Part shown: positions 53,227 to 60,915 of the stretch, piece by piece
Layout: each line of letters starts with the position of its first letter
Numbering within the stretch: position 1 is the stretch's first letter
Source: Cytobacillus solani
GTDB taxonomy: Bacteria; Bacillota; Bacilli; Bacillales; Cytobacillaceae
DNA length: 64,000 nt
Direction of reading: 5' to 3'
Assembly (NCBI RefSeq): GCF_001420595.1
Contig: NZ_LJIX01000006.1
Coordinates: 2,279,058 to 2,343,057, forward strand
Program-made: the position numbers and the translations under genes
The notes under the pieces: model-generated
Database searches by the model: none
What the model was told of the DNA's origin: nothing
The model's input: the letters and a program-made list of their open reading frames with translations, nothing else

Positions 53227-54030
53227 TTACTTAACTGCTGTTATTATTGCAGAAAGAATATACTCTTCCACATTATGATCTGGTGCCCACTCTTTGATGA
53301 ATTCTTTTGATTCATCTTTTGGAATAATAGCTATATTCTTAAAGCCAGCCTGATTGATTAGATCAGCAAGATTATCAACCGTAGATGCTCCTGAGATGCA
53401 TCCTGAATACAATTGGATATCAGCTTGTAGTTTTTCTGGTAACTCAGTTGTCATAACAACATCGGAAATTGCCAATCGACCACCTTCTTTTAAAACACGA
53501 TATGCCTCATTAAATACTCTTTTTTTGTTTGGTGATAAATTGATAACACAGTTTGAAATAATCACATCCACGGAGGAGTCAGCAACTGGCAGGTTTTCTA
53601 TTTCTCCTAATCGAAATTCCACATTATTAAATTGACTTTTCTCAGCATTGTTTCTAGACTTGGTAATCATTTCTGGAGTCATATCGACACCAATTACCCT
53701 ACCTTTATCCCCTACTTTTGGTGAGGCCAGGAAGCAGTCAAAACCTCCGCCACTACCAAGGTCAAGAACAGTTTCCCCTTCTTTTAATTCTGCAATTGCT
53801 TGAGGGTTTCCACAACCTAATCCCATGTTAGCTCCGTTTGGAATATTTTTTAATTCTTCTGTCGTGTAGCCCATTTTTTTGGAAATTTCTTCAATAGAAA
53901 TGTTTTGATTTTCTTCTGGTGTGCAGCAACTCGGTGCACAACAATTATCATTACTAACTACTCTTAATGCAATCTCTTTATAATTTTGACGAACATTATT
54001 ACGAATTTTATCGTTTTGCACTTCACTCAT
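53227..54030 (-). CDS. arsM: Arsenite S-adenosylmethionine methyltransferase ArsM
   Basis: A 267-residue methyltransferase that methylates As(III) to organoarsenicals. The SAM site is VLDLGSGGGFDCFLAS at about 88-103. The conserved As-binding cysteines are C73 (LGCGNP), C161 (SNCVINL) and C211 (YSGCISGA). An N-terminal CC and CC pair (30-31, 35-36) adds the As-transfer cysteines. The start has a GGGTGGG-like site. It is downstream of the ArsN-like gene, and a TTGTAAATTGCAA dyad lies between them. Confidence 0.97.
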   Translation of the reverse strand: MSEVQNDKIRNNVRQNYKEIALRVVSNDNCCAPSCCTPEENQNISIEEISKKMGYTTEELKNIPNGANMGLGCGNPQAIAELKEGETVLDLGSGGGFDCFLASPKVGDKGRVIGVDMTPEMITKSRNNAEKSQFNNVEFRLGEIENLPVADSSVDVIISNCVINLSPNKKRVFNEAYRVLKEGGRLAISDVVMTTELPEKLQADIQLYSGCISGASTVDNLADLINQAGFKNIAIIPKDESKEFIKEWAPDHNVEEYILSAIITAVK

Positions 54031-54116
54031 AATAAACCCACCCTTTAATAAATTTTATCTAAATTGTATTAATCGCTGTTATTTTAGTAAGCACTTCTAT
54101 TTTTTATAGTAACTAA

Positions 54117-54129
54117 TTGTAAATTGCAA
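54117..54129. promoter_or_regulatory. Candidate MarR-type operator before arsM
   Basis: TTGTAAATTGCAA, a perfect dyad in the TTGYAANTTRCAA form, between arsN and arsM. Confidence 0.5.
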
Positions 54130-54136
54130 CTATTAA

Positions 54137-54628
54137 TCAAACCAATAACTTTTCCATGGCCATTACATCTACATATTTCCCATCAAGTATTCCTTGGTTT
54201 TCAAATATACCAACTTCACGATACCCTTTTTTATGATACAAACTTTGCCCCAACTGGTTAAATGGAAATGTGAAGAGCACTATTTTATGAAAATCATTTT
54301 CTTTAGCACATTCCTCAATTGCTGTAAGTAGTAATTTTCCAATGCCTTTTCCCCTGTATTCTCTTGCAACGTATACAGACAAATCTGCTACACCTGCAAA
54401 TGCACACCTATTATTATATTGGTTTAGCGATGACCAGCCGATAATATTCCCCTCTTGCTCAGCTACAAGTACTTTGAAGCGACCTTTATGGTTGTTAAAC
54501 CATTCTTGCATGTATGATAAATCCTTTGTTTCCGTTTCTAAAGTTGCGATTCTGTCTTCAATACCCTCGTTATAAATGTTAAGTATAGAACCGATATCCT
54601 TTATAAATGCATCCCTGATTATAGTCAT
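54137..54628 (-). CDS. arsN1: ArsN1-like acetyltransferase (arsinothricin resistance)
   Basis: A 163-residue GNAT enzyme. The start IIRDAFIKDIGSILNIYNEG with IEDRIATLETE follows the phosphinothricin/arsinothricin acetyltransferase pattern. The acetyl-CoA loop is EYRGKGIGKLLLTAIEE, and GVADLSVYV precedes it. ArsN1 acetylates the arsenic-containing glutamate analogue arsinothricin. The position upstream of arsM in an arsenic island supports ArsN1 over a plain Pat enzyme. It probably heads the arsN-arsM transcript. A TTGCAATTTGCAA dyad is upstream. Confidence 0.82.
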   Translation of the reverse strand: MTIIRDAFIKDIGSILNIYNEGIEDRIATLETETKDLSYMQEWFNNHKGRFKVLVAEQEGNIIGWSSLNQYNNRCAFAGVADLSVYVAREYRGKGIGKLLLTAIEECAKENDFHKIVLFTFPFNQLGQSLYHKKGYREVGIFENQGILDGKYVDVMAMEKLLV

Positions 54629-54688
54629 CCAATCCCCCTAACTAGTGCAAAATTTTCTTTTTGCTTATAAAAAATATACATTAATAAT

Positions 54689-54701
54689 TTGCAATTTGCA
54701 A
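54689..54701. promoter_or_regulatory. Candidate MarR-type operator before arsN
   Basis: TTGCAATTTGCAA, a perfect dyad, about 60 bases upstream of the arsN start. Confidence 0.5.
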
Positions 54702-54935
54702 GTATTGTTTTTAGATAATTCGATAAAAATGAAAATGTGTAAATATGAATTTAGAAGTGTGAATAAGGAAGTTTTATAGGTATCTTTAAATTTCAAGTAT
54801 TTTTATGCTAATAATTCTTAATATAATTTGCTAACAGGAGTATACGCAAAGAAAGAATTAATTAATATGTTTTGGTTAAGACTTTGAATAAAGATAAACC
54901 TGTTAAATTAATATCTTTCTTTTATTAGCAAGTTT

Positions 54936-55013
54936 GTAGGTACTTTTATGTCATTTCATATAATAGTAGGTACTTTTGTGTCACTCGTCAACGGTTGACA
55001 TAAAAGTACCTAC
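54936..55013. repeat. Right boundary of the arsenic island: three TGACA-type terminal repeats
   Basis: Two copies point left (54936-54953 and 54966-54983, GTAGGTACTTTTRTGTCA). A third points right (54996-55013, TGACATAAAAGTACCTAC) and belongs to the 23-bp direct repeat shared with 43079-43101. Multiple end repeats like these recall IS21- or Tn7-type termini. The rest of 54702-55375 has no gene. Confidence 0.6.
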
Positions 55014-55120
55014 GATAAGTACGGCTATATCAGCGCTTTAATTAGTGTAGACGGTCGGCGTCCCGAGCGACATCAAAAGGATCCTTTTATCTTTATTCCT
55101 TAAAATTTAATGCTACATAA

Positions 55121-55160
55121 AAAAAAAGACCAGATACACACTTTTAAATGTGAATCTGGT
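55121..55160 (-). terminator. Probable terminator for the acetyltransferase at 55.4 kb
   Basis: An ACCAGAT/ATCTGGT stem with partial inner pairing, followed by T9 on the reverse strand, about 215 bases past the gene end. Confidence 0.6.
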
Positions 55161-55375
55161 TATAAATTTTGAAGACTTAAAACTGCTGCAACTGGTGTTT
55201 TGAACACTTTATTAGCACCTAGCACAATAATGAATTCTAAACTCTAAATATAAAAGCACATTCACAGATAACCATTTCTTTGAGTGTAACCCTCTTCTTT
55301 TATTTAAACAAATTGCTAGATTTCTCATAAACTAAACAATTTTAAAAGCCCTCTAGGTATAAGTTGCTTTTCAAA

Positions 55376-55813
55376 CTAAAAACTATATTTTGCTAACATT
55401 TCTCCCCATGGAGCCATTCCTACTTCTTCAAAACCTACACTTGCATATAGTCTTCTACTCTGTTCATTTTCAGGTTGGTAGCCAAGCCATATGACGTCCG
55501 TGCAATCATCTCTACTCCCAATGTCTTCTATAATTAGCTTCATTGCGTTCTTTCCATATCCATGTCCTTGAAAACGCTCATCAATCATAAATCTATATAT
55601 CCAGTAGTTTTGATCGTCTGAATCTATCCCATACATTGCGAAACCTATTAGCTTCTCTTCACAATAAATTGATTTAATCTCTAGCTGTGGAGAAAATTTA
55701 CTTTCTGCAATTGAATATAAATTTGAAGCGATAAAACCTTGCTGCTCCTGCTTTAACTTCAGGTTTATACACTCTTCCCAATTATTTTGGTCAATCAATC
55801 TTAAACTAATCAA
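55376..55813 (-). CDS. GNAT acetyltransferase (spermine/spermidine acetyltransferase-like)
   Basis: A 145-residue GNAT enzyme like BltD. LIGFAMYGID, WIYRFMIDERFQGHGYGKNA (acetyl-CoA loop) and RRLYASVGFEEVG are visible, and the length is typical. The start is chosen at TTG 55813 because GGGGGA is eight bases upstream; an earlier TTG at 55828 overlaps that site. A polyamine substrate is suggested by the BltD-like pattern but not proven. It lies 27 bases downstream of the large hydrolase gene. Confidence 0.82.
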   Translation of the reverse strand: MISLRLIDQNNWEECINLKLKQEQQGFIASNLYSIAESKFSPQLEIKSIYCEEKLIGFAMYGIDSDDQNYWIYRFMIDERFQGHGYGKNAMKLIIEDIGSRDDCTDVIWLGYQPENEQSRRLYASVGFEEVGMAPWGEMLAKYSF

Positions 55814-55840
55814 ATTTAAATCCCCCAATTCATATTCACA

Positions 55841-58081
55841 TCATTTTTCATTCCTAATACCAATATTATTTATTAAAACCTTCCCCTGCTTCGTTAAATT
55901 AAAATGAAAATGTATTTTTGCTAATTTCAAAGAATCAAACTGAGGATTCACGTCCTTAAAATCATTTAATAAAAAAGCGTAATGCTGAAATACCGGTTCT
56001 GTAATATTGCCTATATTAGAAAAAGGTCTTTTCAGCAATCTCCCCTTTACTGCTGGTGGTAATTTGGAAATATGATGAAGAGGCAGACTTGCTTTTTCAC
56101 CGTCGCTATCTTCTAAAGTGATTGTAAAATCAATTAGCTTTTCTTTTTTCACTGCCTTTCCATCATTTGCAAGAGAAAATACTATAGAATCATTTTTCTG
56201 TAACTCAATCCCTTTATCAGGCAGTGTCACTGTGTAAGATGCCGGAGGGGAGTCATTTGATTCCCAACCTAAATGCACAGCACTGTAATCAGCCTCTTTT
56301 AATTTCATTTTGACTTTTTCTTCTTTCCATTCCTTTAAATTTTCACCTGACAGTTTGCCGCCTGGGACAGTGGTTGTGTTTAGATCAATATCTTCGTTAT
56401 ACGCAGCAATTAAAGATGTTTGTGAATCGTAATAATTATTGATATACAGCGTGTCAGGAAGCCACTCTTTAGCATAACCTAAATCTTTAAATACTTCTTT
56501 GTATTGTTTCTTTTCTTTCAACGTACTATCTAGAAAAGCCGATATCAATACTTTAGCGATGGTTTCTTGCTGATCGCGCGGCATAATTTGTTTTAGATTA
56601 AAGAGTTGGTTAGCTGTTCCAGCTCCATCGCGTCGTCCCCATTCTTCATTAAATTGTCCATGATTAGCTCCATAAATATAGACGGAAGCATTCATATAAT
56701 CTTCCTTATTAGTGTAGGAAATCCGGTTTTGCTGATTAGTGCTGTCAAAGCTGTTTACATCCATATCATGCGCCCCTTGCAGTGCCAAATAATTTACGTT
56801 TTTTAACGGAATGGGTTTTCCAGCAGGTAAATATAGACCATCTATTCCAGCAATAGAAATGAGTGAGCGGATAGAGAAGTTATAATCAAATTGAATATTT
56901 CCGTTATTAGGCGGGTGTTGCATTTCGTTAAAAGCAGCTGCAATCGCAATAGCTTCTCCACCTCTGGAATGCCCGATCAATGCAATTTGTTCCATATCCA
57001 CCTTTTGATAAAATAGATTATTTTTAGTACTATTCCATTCTTTCCACGTCTGTAAATGTTCCAGTAATAATAAACCTCTCGCTGGACTCTCATTCACTAG
57101 TGGACTGACCAAAAACAAATCATTGTAAGGTGAAGCGTTTAGAAAATTCTCATCTATAGATACGACTATATAGCCTCTGCTCGCAAGAAGGTTCCCTAAA
57201 TATTCGTAACCTGTATCAGAGTAATCAGTCATTAAATGGTTTCCATGAACAATCATTACTAAAGGAAAATCTCCTTTTCCTTCTGGGTACCATACATGCC
57301 CATTTAACGGCATTGTATCAGGTCCAAAACCAAGTGTTCTAGTGCGAATAGAAGACCACTTTTCTACATAATCGCTAGCATCTACTGTTTTAGTTAATAG
57401 AGAGTTTTTTTGGTTAAATTCTTCCCGATAAGTATTTGGACTACCGTAAGTGAGCTTCATAACTGGATAGCTGCCTGGTTTCGCTGGATTATTAAGCAAG
57501 GCCTTGTCATACCGATTCGATGTTTTCAGCTTCTTTAATACAACTTCTGGAGTGGTCGCTTCCCCAGGGTGAATCAGCCAAAAACTCCATACGCCTATGC
57601 CGATAGTCAACATAAATAAACAAGTGAGGACGCTAACTTTTTTAATTCTTTTTGCATTTCTATAACTGCCCTTTAACCATTTGTATAGTAGTGCACCCCA
57701 TAAGGAAACGGCAACCGCTACTATTAGAATAAATGGGATAGCTAAATTTAAAGGGCCGAAAAAGCAGAACAAGAGAAATATAAGTGAACTAAACAGTACC
57801 CATATATAACGGCTAGGAATTTTTTTGACTCCATATAATAAGAGAGTGATAACCCCACTTAAGAGTGCTACGAATAAAATAAATATAAGTATTCCAATAG
57901 TGAAGTCTAATAAACTGCGCTGATCTAATAAAAACTTTCCTTGAATCAAAATAAGTAGAAATGCGAAAGTACCTATAGAAATGGCTGCACCTTTCCAGCC
58001 AAATGACAATGGCTCAATACGCTTTCGTTTTGCATATAACTCTCTAACAAAATATGTGAGTTTCTTTTTTAATACTTCCAA
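55841..58081 (-). CDS. Large membrane-anchored alpha/beta hydrolase
   Basis: A 746-residue protein. About five hydrophobic segments fill residues 1-170, then an alpha/beta-hydrolase domain follows with an oxyanion region MIVHGNHLMTDYSDTGYEYL, nucleophile elbow GHSRGGE and a late His in YIYGANHGQFNEEWG. A C-terminal beta-rich part of about 150 residues follows. The TTG start is preceded by AGGGGG. It is 127 bases downstream of an OmpR-type two-component pair in the same orientation and may be its target. The substrate is unknown; esterase or lipase activity is plausible. Confidence 0.85.
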   Translation of the reverse strand: MEVLKKKLTYFVRELYAKRKRIEPLSFGWKGAAISIGTFAFLLILIQGKFLLDQRSLLDFTIGILIFILFVALLSGVITLLLYGVKKIPSRYIWVLFSSLIFLLFCFFGPLNLAIPFILIVAVAVSLWGALLYKWLKGSYRNAKRIKKVSVLTCLFMLTIGIGVWSFWLIHPGEATTPEVVLKKLKTSNRYDKALLNNPAKPGSYPVMKLTYGSPNTYREEFNQKNSLLTKTVDASDYVEKWSSIRTRTLGFGPDTMPLNGHVWYPEGKGDFPLVMIVHGNHLMTDYSDTGYEYLGNLLASRGYIVVSIDENFLNASPYNDLFLVSPLVNESPARGLLLLEHLQTWKEWNSTKNNLFYQKVDMEQIALIGHSRGGEAIAIAAAFNEMQHPPNNGNIQFDYNFSIRSLISIAGIDGLYLPAGKPIPLKNVNYLALQGAHDMDVNSFDSTNQQNRISYTNKEDYMNASVYIYGANHGQFNEEWGRRDGAGTANQLFNLKQIMPRDQQETIAKVLISAFLDSTLKEKKQYKEVFKDLGYAKEWLPDTLYINNYYDSQTSLIAAYNEDIDLNTTTVPGGKLSGENLKEWKEEKVKMKLKEADYSAVHLGWESNDSPPASYTVTLPDKGIELQKNDSIVFSLANDGKAVKKEKLIDFTITLEDSDGEKASLPLHHISKLPPAVKGRLLKRPFSNIGNITEPVFQHYAFLLNDFKDVNPQFDSLKLAKIHFHFNLTKQGKVLINNIGIRNEK

Positions 58082-58208
58082 TTTTCATCCCCCTACCTAC
58101 AATCTTTTAAAAAACACTCTATTGTAGGTTACAGGATAACTCTTTCTACTTGCTTTCATCTGTCTTTCAATAATCTTACATTTATGCATGTATATTTAGA
58201 AAAATAAA

Positions 58209-59366
58209 TTAGTTGGATGCTAGAGCATGTTTTGGCAAGAAAAGTATGAAATTTGTCCCGCCATTCGATGTCAGCGTAATATTTCCACCGTGTTTTTCGA
58301 TAACTTGTTTGGCAATCGCAAGTCCTAACCCTGTACCACCATCGCTCTTGCGCGACTGATCCCCGCGAACAAAAGCATCAAATATGTTATCTTTAATAGC
58401 TAGTGGAATGCCCACCCCGTCATCTTGAATATAAATTTTAACGCCTTTTACCGTTGTCGAAAGCTTCAATTGCACGGTTGTACCTGGTGGATTATATTTT
58501 AATGCATTCGAGAGAATGTTAGATATAGCTCTGTATAACCATGTATAGTTAAATGGAAAATTGATTTCGCCTTTAGGGATATCAAATTGAAAGATAAATT
58601 TTTTTTCTGCAAATACTTCGTAATATTCTGCAGCGATTTCTCTTGTGAATTCGGCTATATCATCTATTTGAAAGTTAAAAGGATACTGAGGGCTATCCAG
58701 TTTAGATAAAGCAAAAATGTCGTCAATAAGTATTGATAGAAGCTCTGCTTTATCAGAGATTAAACGTAAAATTCGCTGCCGTCGGTCGTCTTCATTAATT
58801 AGCCCTAATTCCATCGCTTCGATATAACCTCTAATTGTGGTAATCGGTGTCTTTAGATCATGAGAGAGGTCCACAAGCATACGTTGCTTGTTTTCCTCTA
58901 GGTGTTGCTTTTCCTTTTTCATTCGTTCTAGTTTTTCTGCCATGGTGTTAAAATCGTCTTGGATTTGGGCAAGTTCATAACTTGCTTTAAATTTTAGTCG
59001 TTTATTGTATTGACCACGAGCAATGTCTTGGATGCCATCTGCAATTGAACGAAGTGGCGTGGTAAGCCTGGATGCCGTCCATTTTCCAAAAATATATACA
59101 GCAATCGTCAATAAAGAGAGAAAGAGAAGAAGAGTCTGCAAGAGCATTTTGTAAAAGTCCTGTTCGTGGTTTTGATTATCCTGACCATCCATAGTGTTAA
59201 CCGTTTCAGATAGAACTGTATCGTTTTCATGGGTAATGTCCGCAAAATAATTAAGAATCTGCTCATTTAATAAAAACAATGAAAAGGCAGCAATAAGAGC
59301 AATTATAATAAAGAAATAACTATATGTAATAATTAACATCCGCTGAAGGCGATTCTTTGATTTCAT
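58209..59366 (-). CDS. Sensor histidine kinase (HAMP, HisKA, HATPase_c)
   Basis: A 385-residue kinase. TM1 is at about 11-33, a short extracytoplasmic loop of about 40 residues rich in Asp and Asn follows, and TM2 is at about 75-95. After HAMP comes the H-box LVDLSHDLKTPITTIRGY with His169, then the N, G1 (DDGVGI), F and G2 (GGTGLGLAI) boxes. The short sensor loop suggests intramembrane sensing of envelope stress. It overlaps its response regulator by four bases. Confidence 0.93.
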   Translation of the reverse strand: MKSKNRLQRMLIITYSYFFIIIALIAAFSLFLLNEQILNYFADITHENDTVLSETVNTMDGQDNQNHEQDFYKMLLQTLLLFLSLLTIAVYIFGKWTASRLTTPLRSIADGIQDIARGQYNKRLKFKASYELAQIQDDFNTMAEKLERMKKEKQHLEENKQRMLVDLSHDLKTPITTIRGYIEAMELGLINEDDRRQRILRLISDKAELLSILIDDIFALSKLDSPQYPFNFQIDDIAEFTREIAAEYYEVFAEKKFIFQFDIPKGEINFPFNYTWLYRAISNILSNALKYNPPGTTVQLKLSTTVKGVKIYIQDDGVGIPLAIKDNIFDAFVRGDQSRKSDGGTGLGLAIAKQVIEKHGGNITLTSNGGTNFILFLPKHALASN

Positions 59367-60076
59367 GGAATCAGCTCATCTTTCTTGGCAAACCGATAAC
59401 CAAGTCCGCGAATGGTTTTTATATATACCGGTTTCCTAGGACATTTTTCAATCTTTTCACGAATTCTGCTGATTTGAACCATTATTGCATTGTCATCTGC
59501 GATATAATACTCATCCCATGCACGTTCAAAAATTTGTTTTTTTGTAAAGACCCGTCCCGGTTCACTCATCAAGAGTTTTAACAGTTCATATTCTCGAGCA
59601 CTGAGTGGAATCGGTTTGTCTTTGATATATAATACACATTCGCTGTGGGACAAAAGTAAATGCCCTAACTTCAGGTGAGAGGGCTGTTGAGCAGAAAATG
59701 AGTCATTAAATTCATAAAACCTCCGTAACTGGGCTTGAATTCTAGCAATTACTTCTAAAGGACTAAATGGTTTAGAAATATAATCATCTGCTCCTAATTT
59801 CAATCCTGTTATTTTATCGAAGTCTTGGCTTTTGGCTGATAGTAAAATAACAGGGATTTTATATTCTTGACGGATCATTTGCAGCAATTGGTAACCATCG
59901 ATGTTTGGCATCATTATATCAATAATAGCAAGGTCAATCGCGTGATTTTTCAACTCATCGAAAGCTGTTTTGCCATCTAACGCTTCTAATGTAATATATC
60001 CTTCCGCTTTTAAGTAAAGTTTTAACAAGTCTACAATATCAGGATCATCATCAACTATCATTATCGTTTTGACCAT
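59363..60076 (-). CDS. OmpR/PhoB-family response regulator
   Basis: A 237-residue partner of the overlapping kinase. The phospho-acceptor is Asp53 in AIIDIMMPNIDGY, and the switch Lys is in YISKPFSPLEV. The winged helix ends KTIRGLGYRF. AAGGAGG lies before the ATG. The gene order is regulator, kinase, hydrolase, acetyltransferase, all on one strand. The GC-richer block begins about 180 bases upstream. Confidence 0.94.
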   Translation of the reverse strand: MVKTIMIVDDDPDIVDLLKLYLKAEGYITLEALDGKTAFDELKNHAIDLAIIDIMMPNIDGYQLLQMIRQEYKIPVILLSAKSQDFDKITGLKLGADDYISKPFSPLEVIARIQAQLRRFYEFNDSFSAQQPSHLKLGHLLLSHSECVLYIKDKPIPLSAREYELLKLLMSEPGRVFTKKQIFERAWDEYYIADDNAIMVQISRIREKIEKCPRKPVYIKTIRGLGYRFAKKDELIP

Positions 60077-60291
60077 AGTCTATCCTCCTTCACATTTCAT
60101 TTAATGGATTCTATTTCTCAATCTTCAATTCCTTTTAGATGTGTGTATTGTAAGATAAATGAAAGATTAGTAGATATCTGAACTGAACATTTTTTTTAAA
60201 ATTACCCAAAATTGAATTTCAATTCACCATCAACCCGCTACGCCACAAAATTGACATTATAATTAAGGGCGGACTCCCTTCTATGCCAGTT

Positions 60292-60915
60292 TTAGTCATA
60301 CAAGCGTTCTAGCAATCCTATCTCATAACCCTTTGCTACTGCTCCAACCCTCGTCTTCACATCAAGTTTTCGGTTAATAGCAGCCATATGATATTCTACC
60401 GTGCGCTGGCTCATCGCTAACTCCCTAGCAATTTCCTTATTTGTCTTCTCCAGTGCGACTCGCTTTAGTACTTTCTTCTCTGTCGGTGTCAATTGGTCAG
60501 CTCTCGGTAATATAGTCATTTTCTCCGGTACAATCCGCAGCCCAAGCATACTCTGCCGGATGGCGTTTATAATTTGTGGATAGGTCGCCTGTTTAGATAA
60601 ATAAGCGTGAATTCCTATCTCATACGCTTTATGCACATACTCATCGTAGACATAACCTGACAGCACGATCAACTTGATTGCCATATCGTAAGTCCTCTTT
60701 ATTTCTACTGCCAAGTCGAACCCCGTCATACCTGGCATTGAAATATCAATAATGGCGACGTCCGGCTTCAGAGCACCGATACGTTTAAGCAACACGTGCG
60801 GTTCATTGAATGTCCCTACGACCAGCATATCCTGCTCACGCTCCAGCCGATTCTTCAATCCCTCCATGACAAGCGGATGATCATCTAGTAATAACACCTT
60901 GATTGGTTGCTCCAT
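60292..60915 (-). CDS. NarL/LuxR-family response regulator (ComA/DegU-like)
   Basis: A 207-residue regulator. The receiver has DDHPLVMEGL and phospho-acceptor Asp57 in AIIDISMPGMTGFDLA. The LuxR helix-turn-helix at the C-terminus begins LTPTEKKVLKRVALEKTNKE. ATG 60915 follows GGGAGGTG; longer frames have no site. It overlaps the ComP-like kinase end by 35 bases. G+C content is clearly higher than upstream genes. Its partner is evidently the adjacent kinase. Confidence 0.93.
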   Translation of the reverse strand: MEQPIKVLLLDDHPLVMEGLKNRLEREQDMLVVGTFNEPHVLLKRIGALKPDVAIIDISMPGMTGFDLAVEIKRTYDMAIKLIVLSGYVYDEYVHKAYEIGIHAYLSKQATYPQIINAIRQSMLGLRIVPEKMTILPRADQLTPTEKKVLKRVALEKTNKEIARELAMSQRTVEYHMAAINRKLDVKTRVGAVAKGYEIGLLERLYD

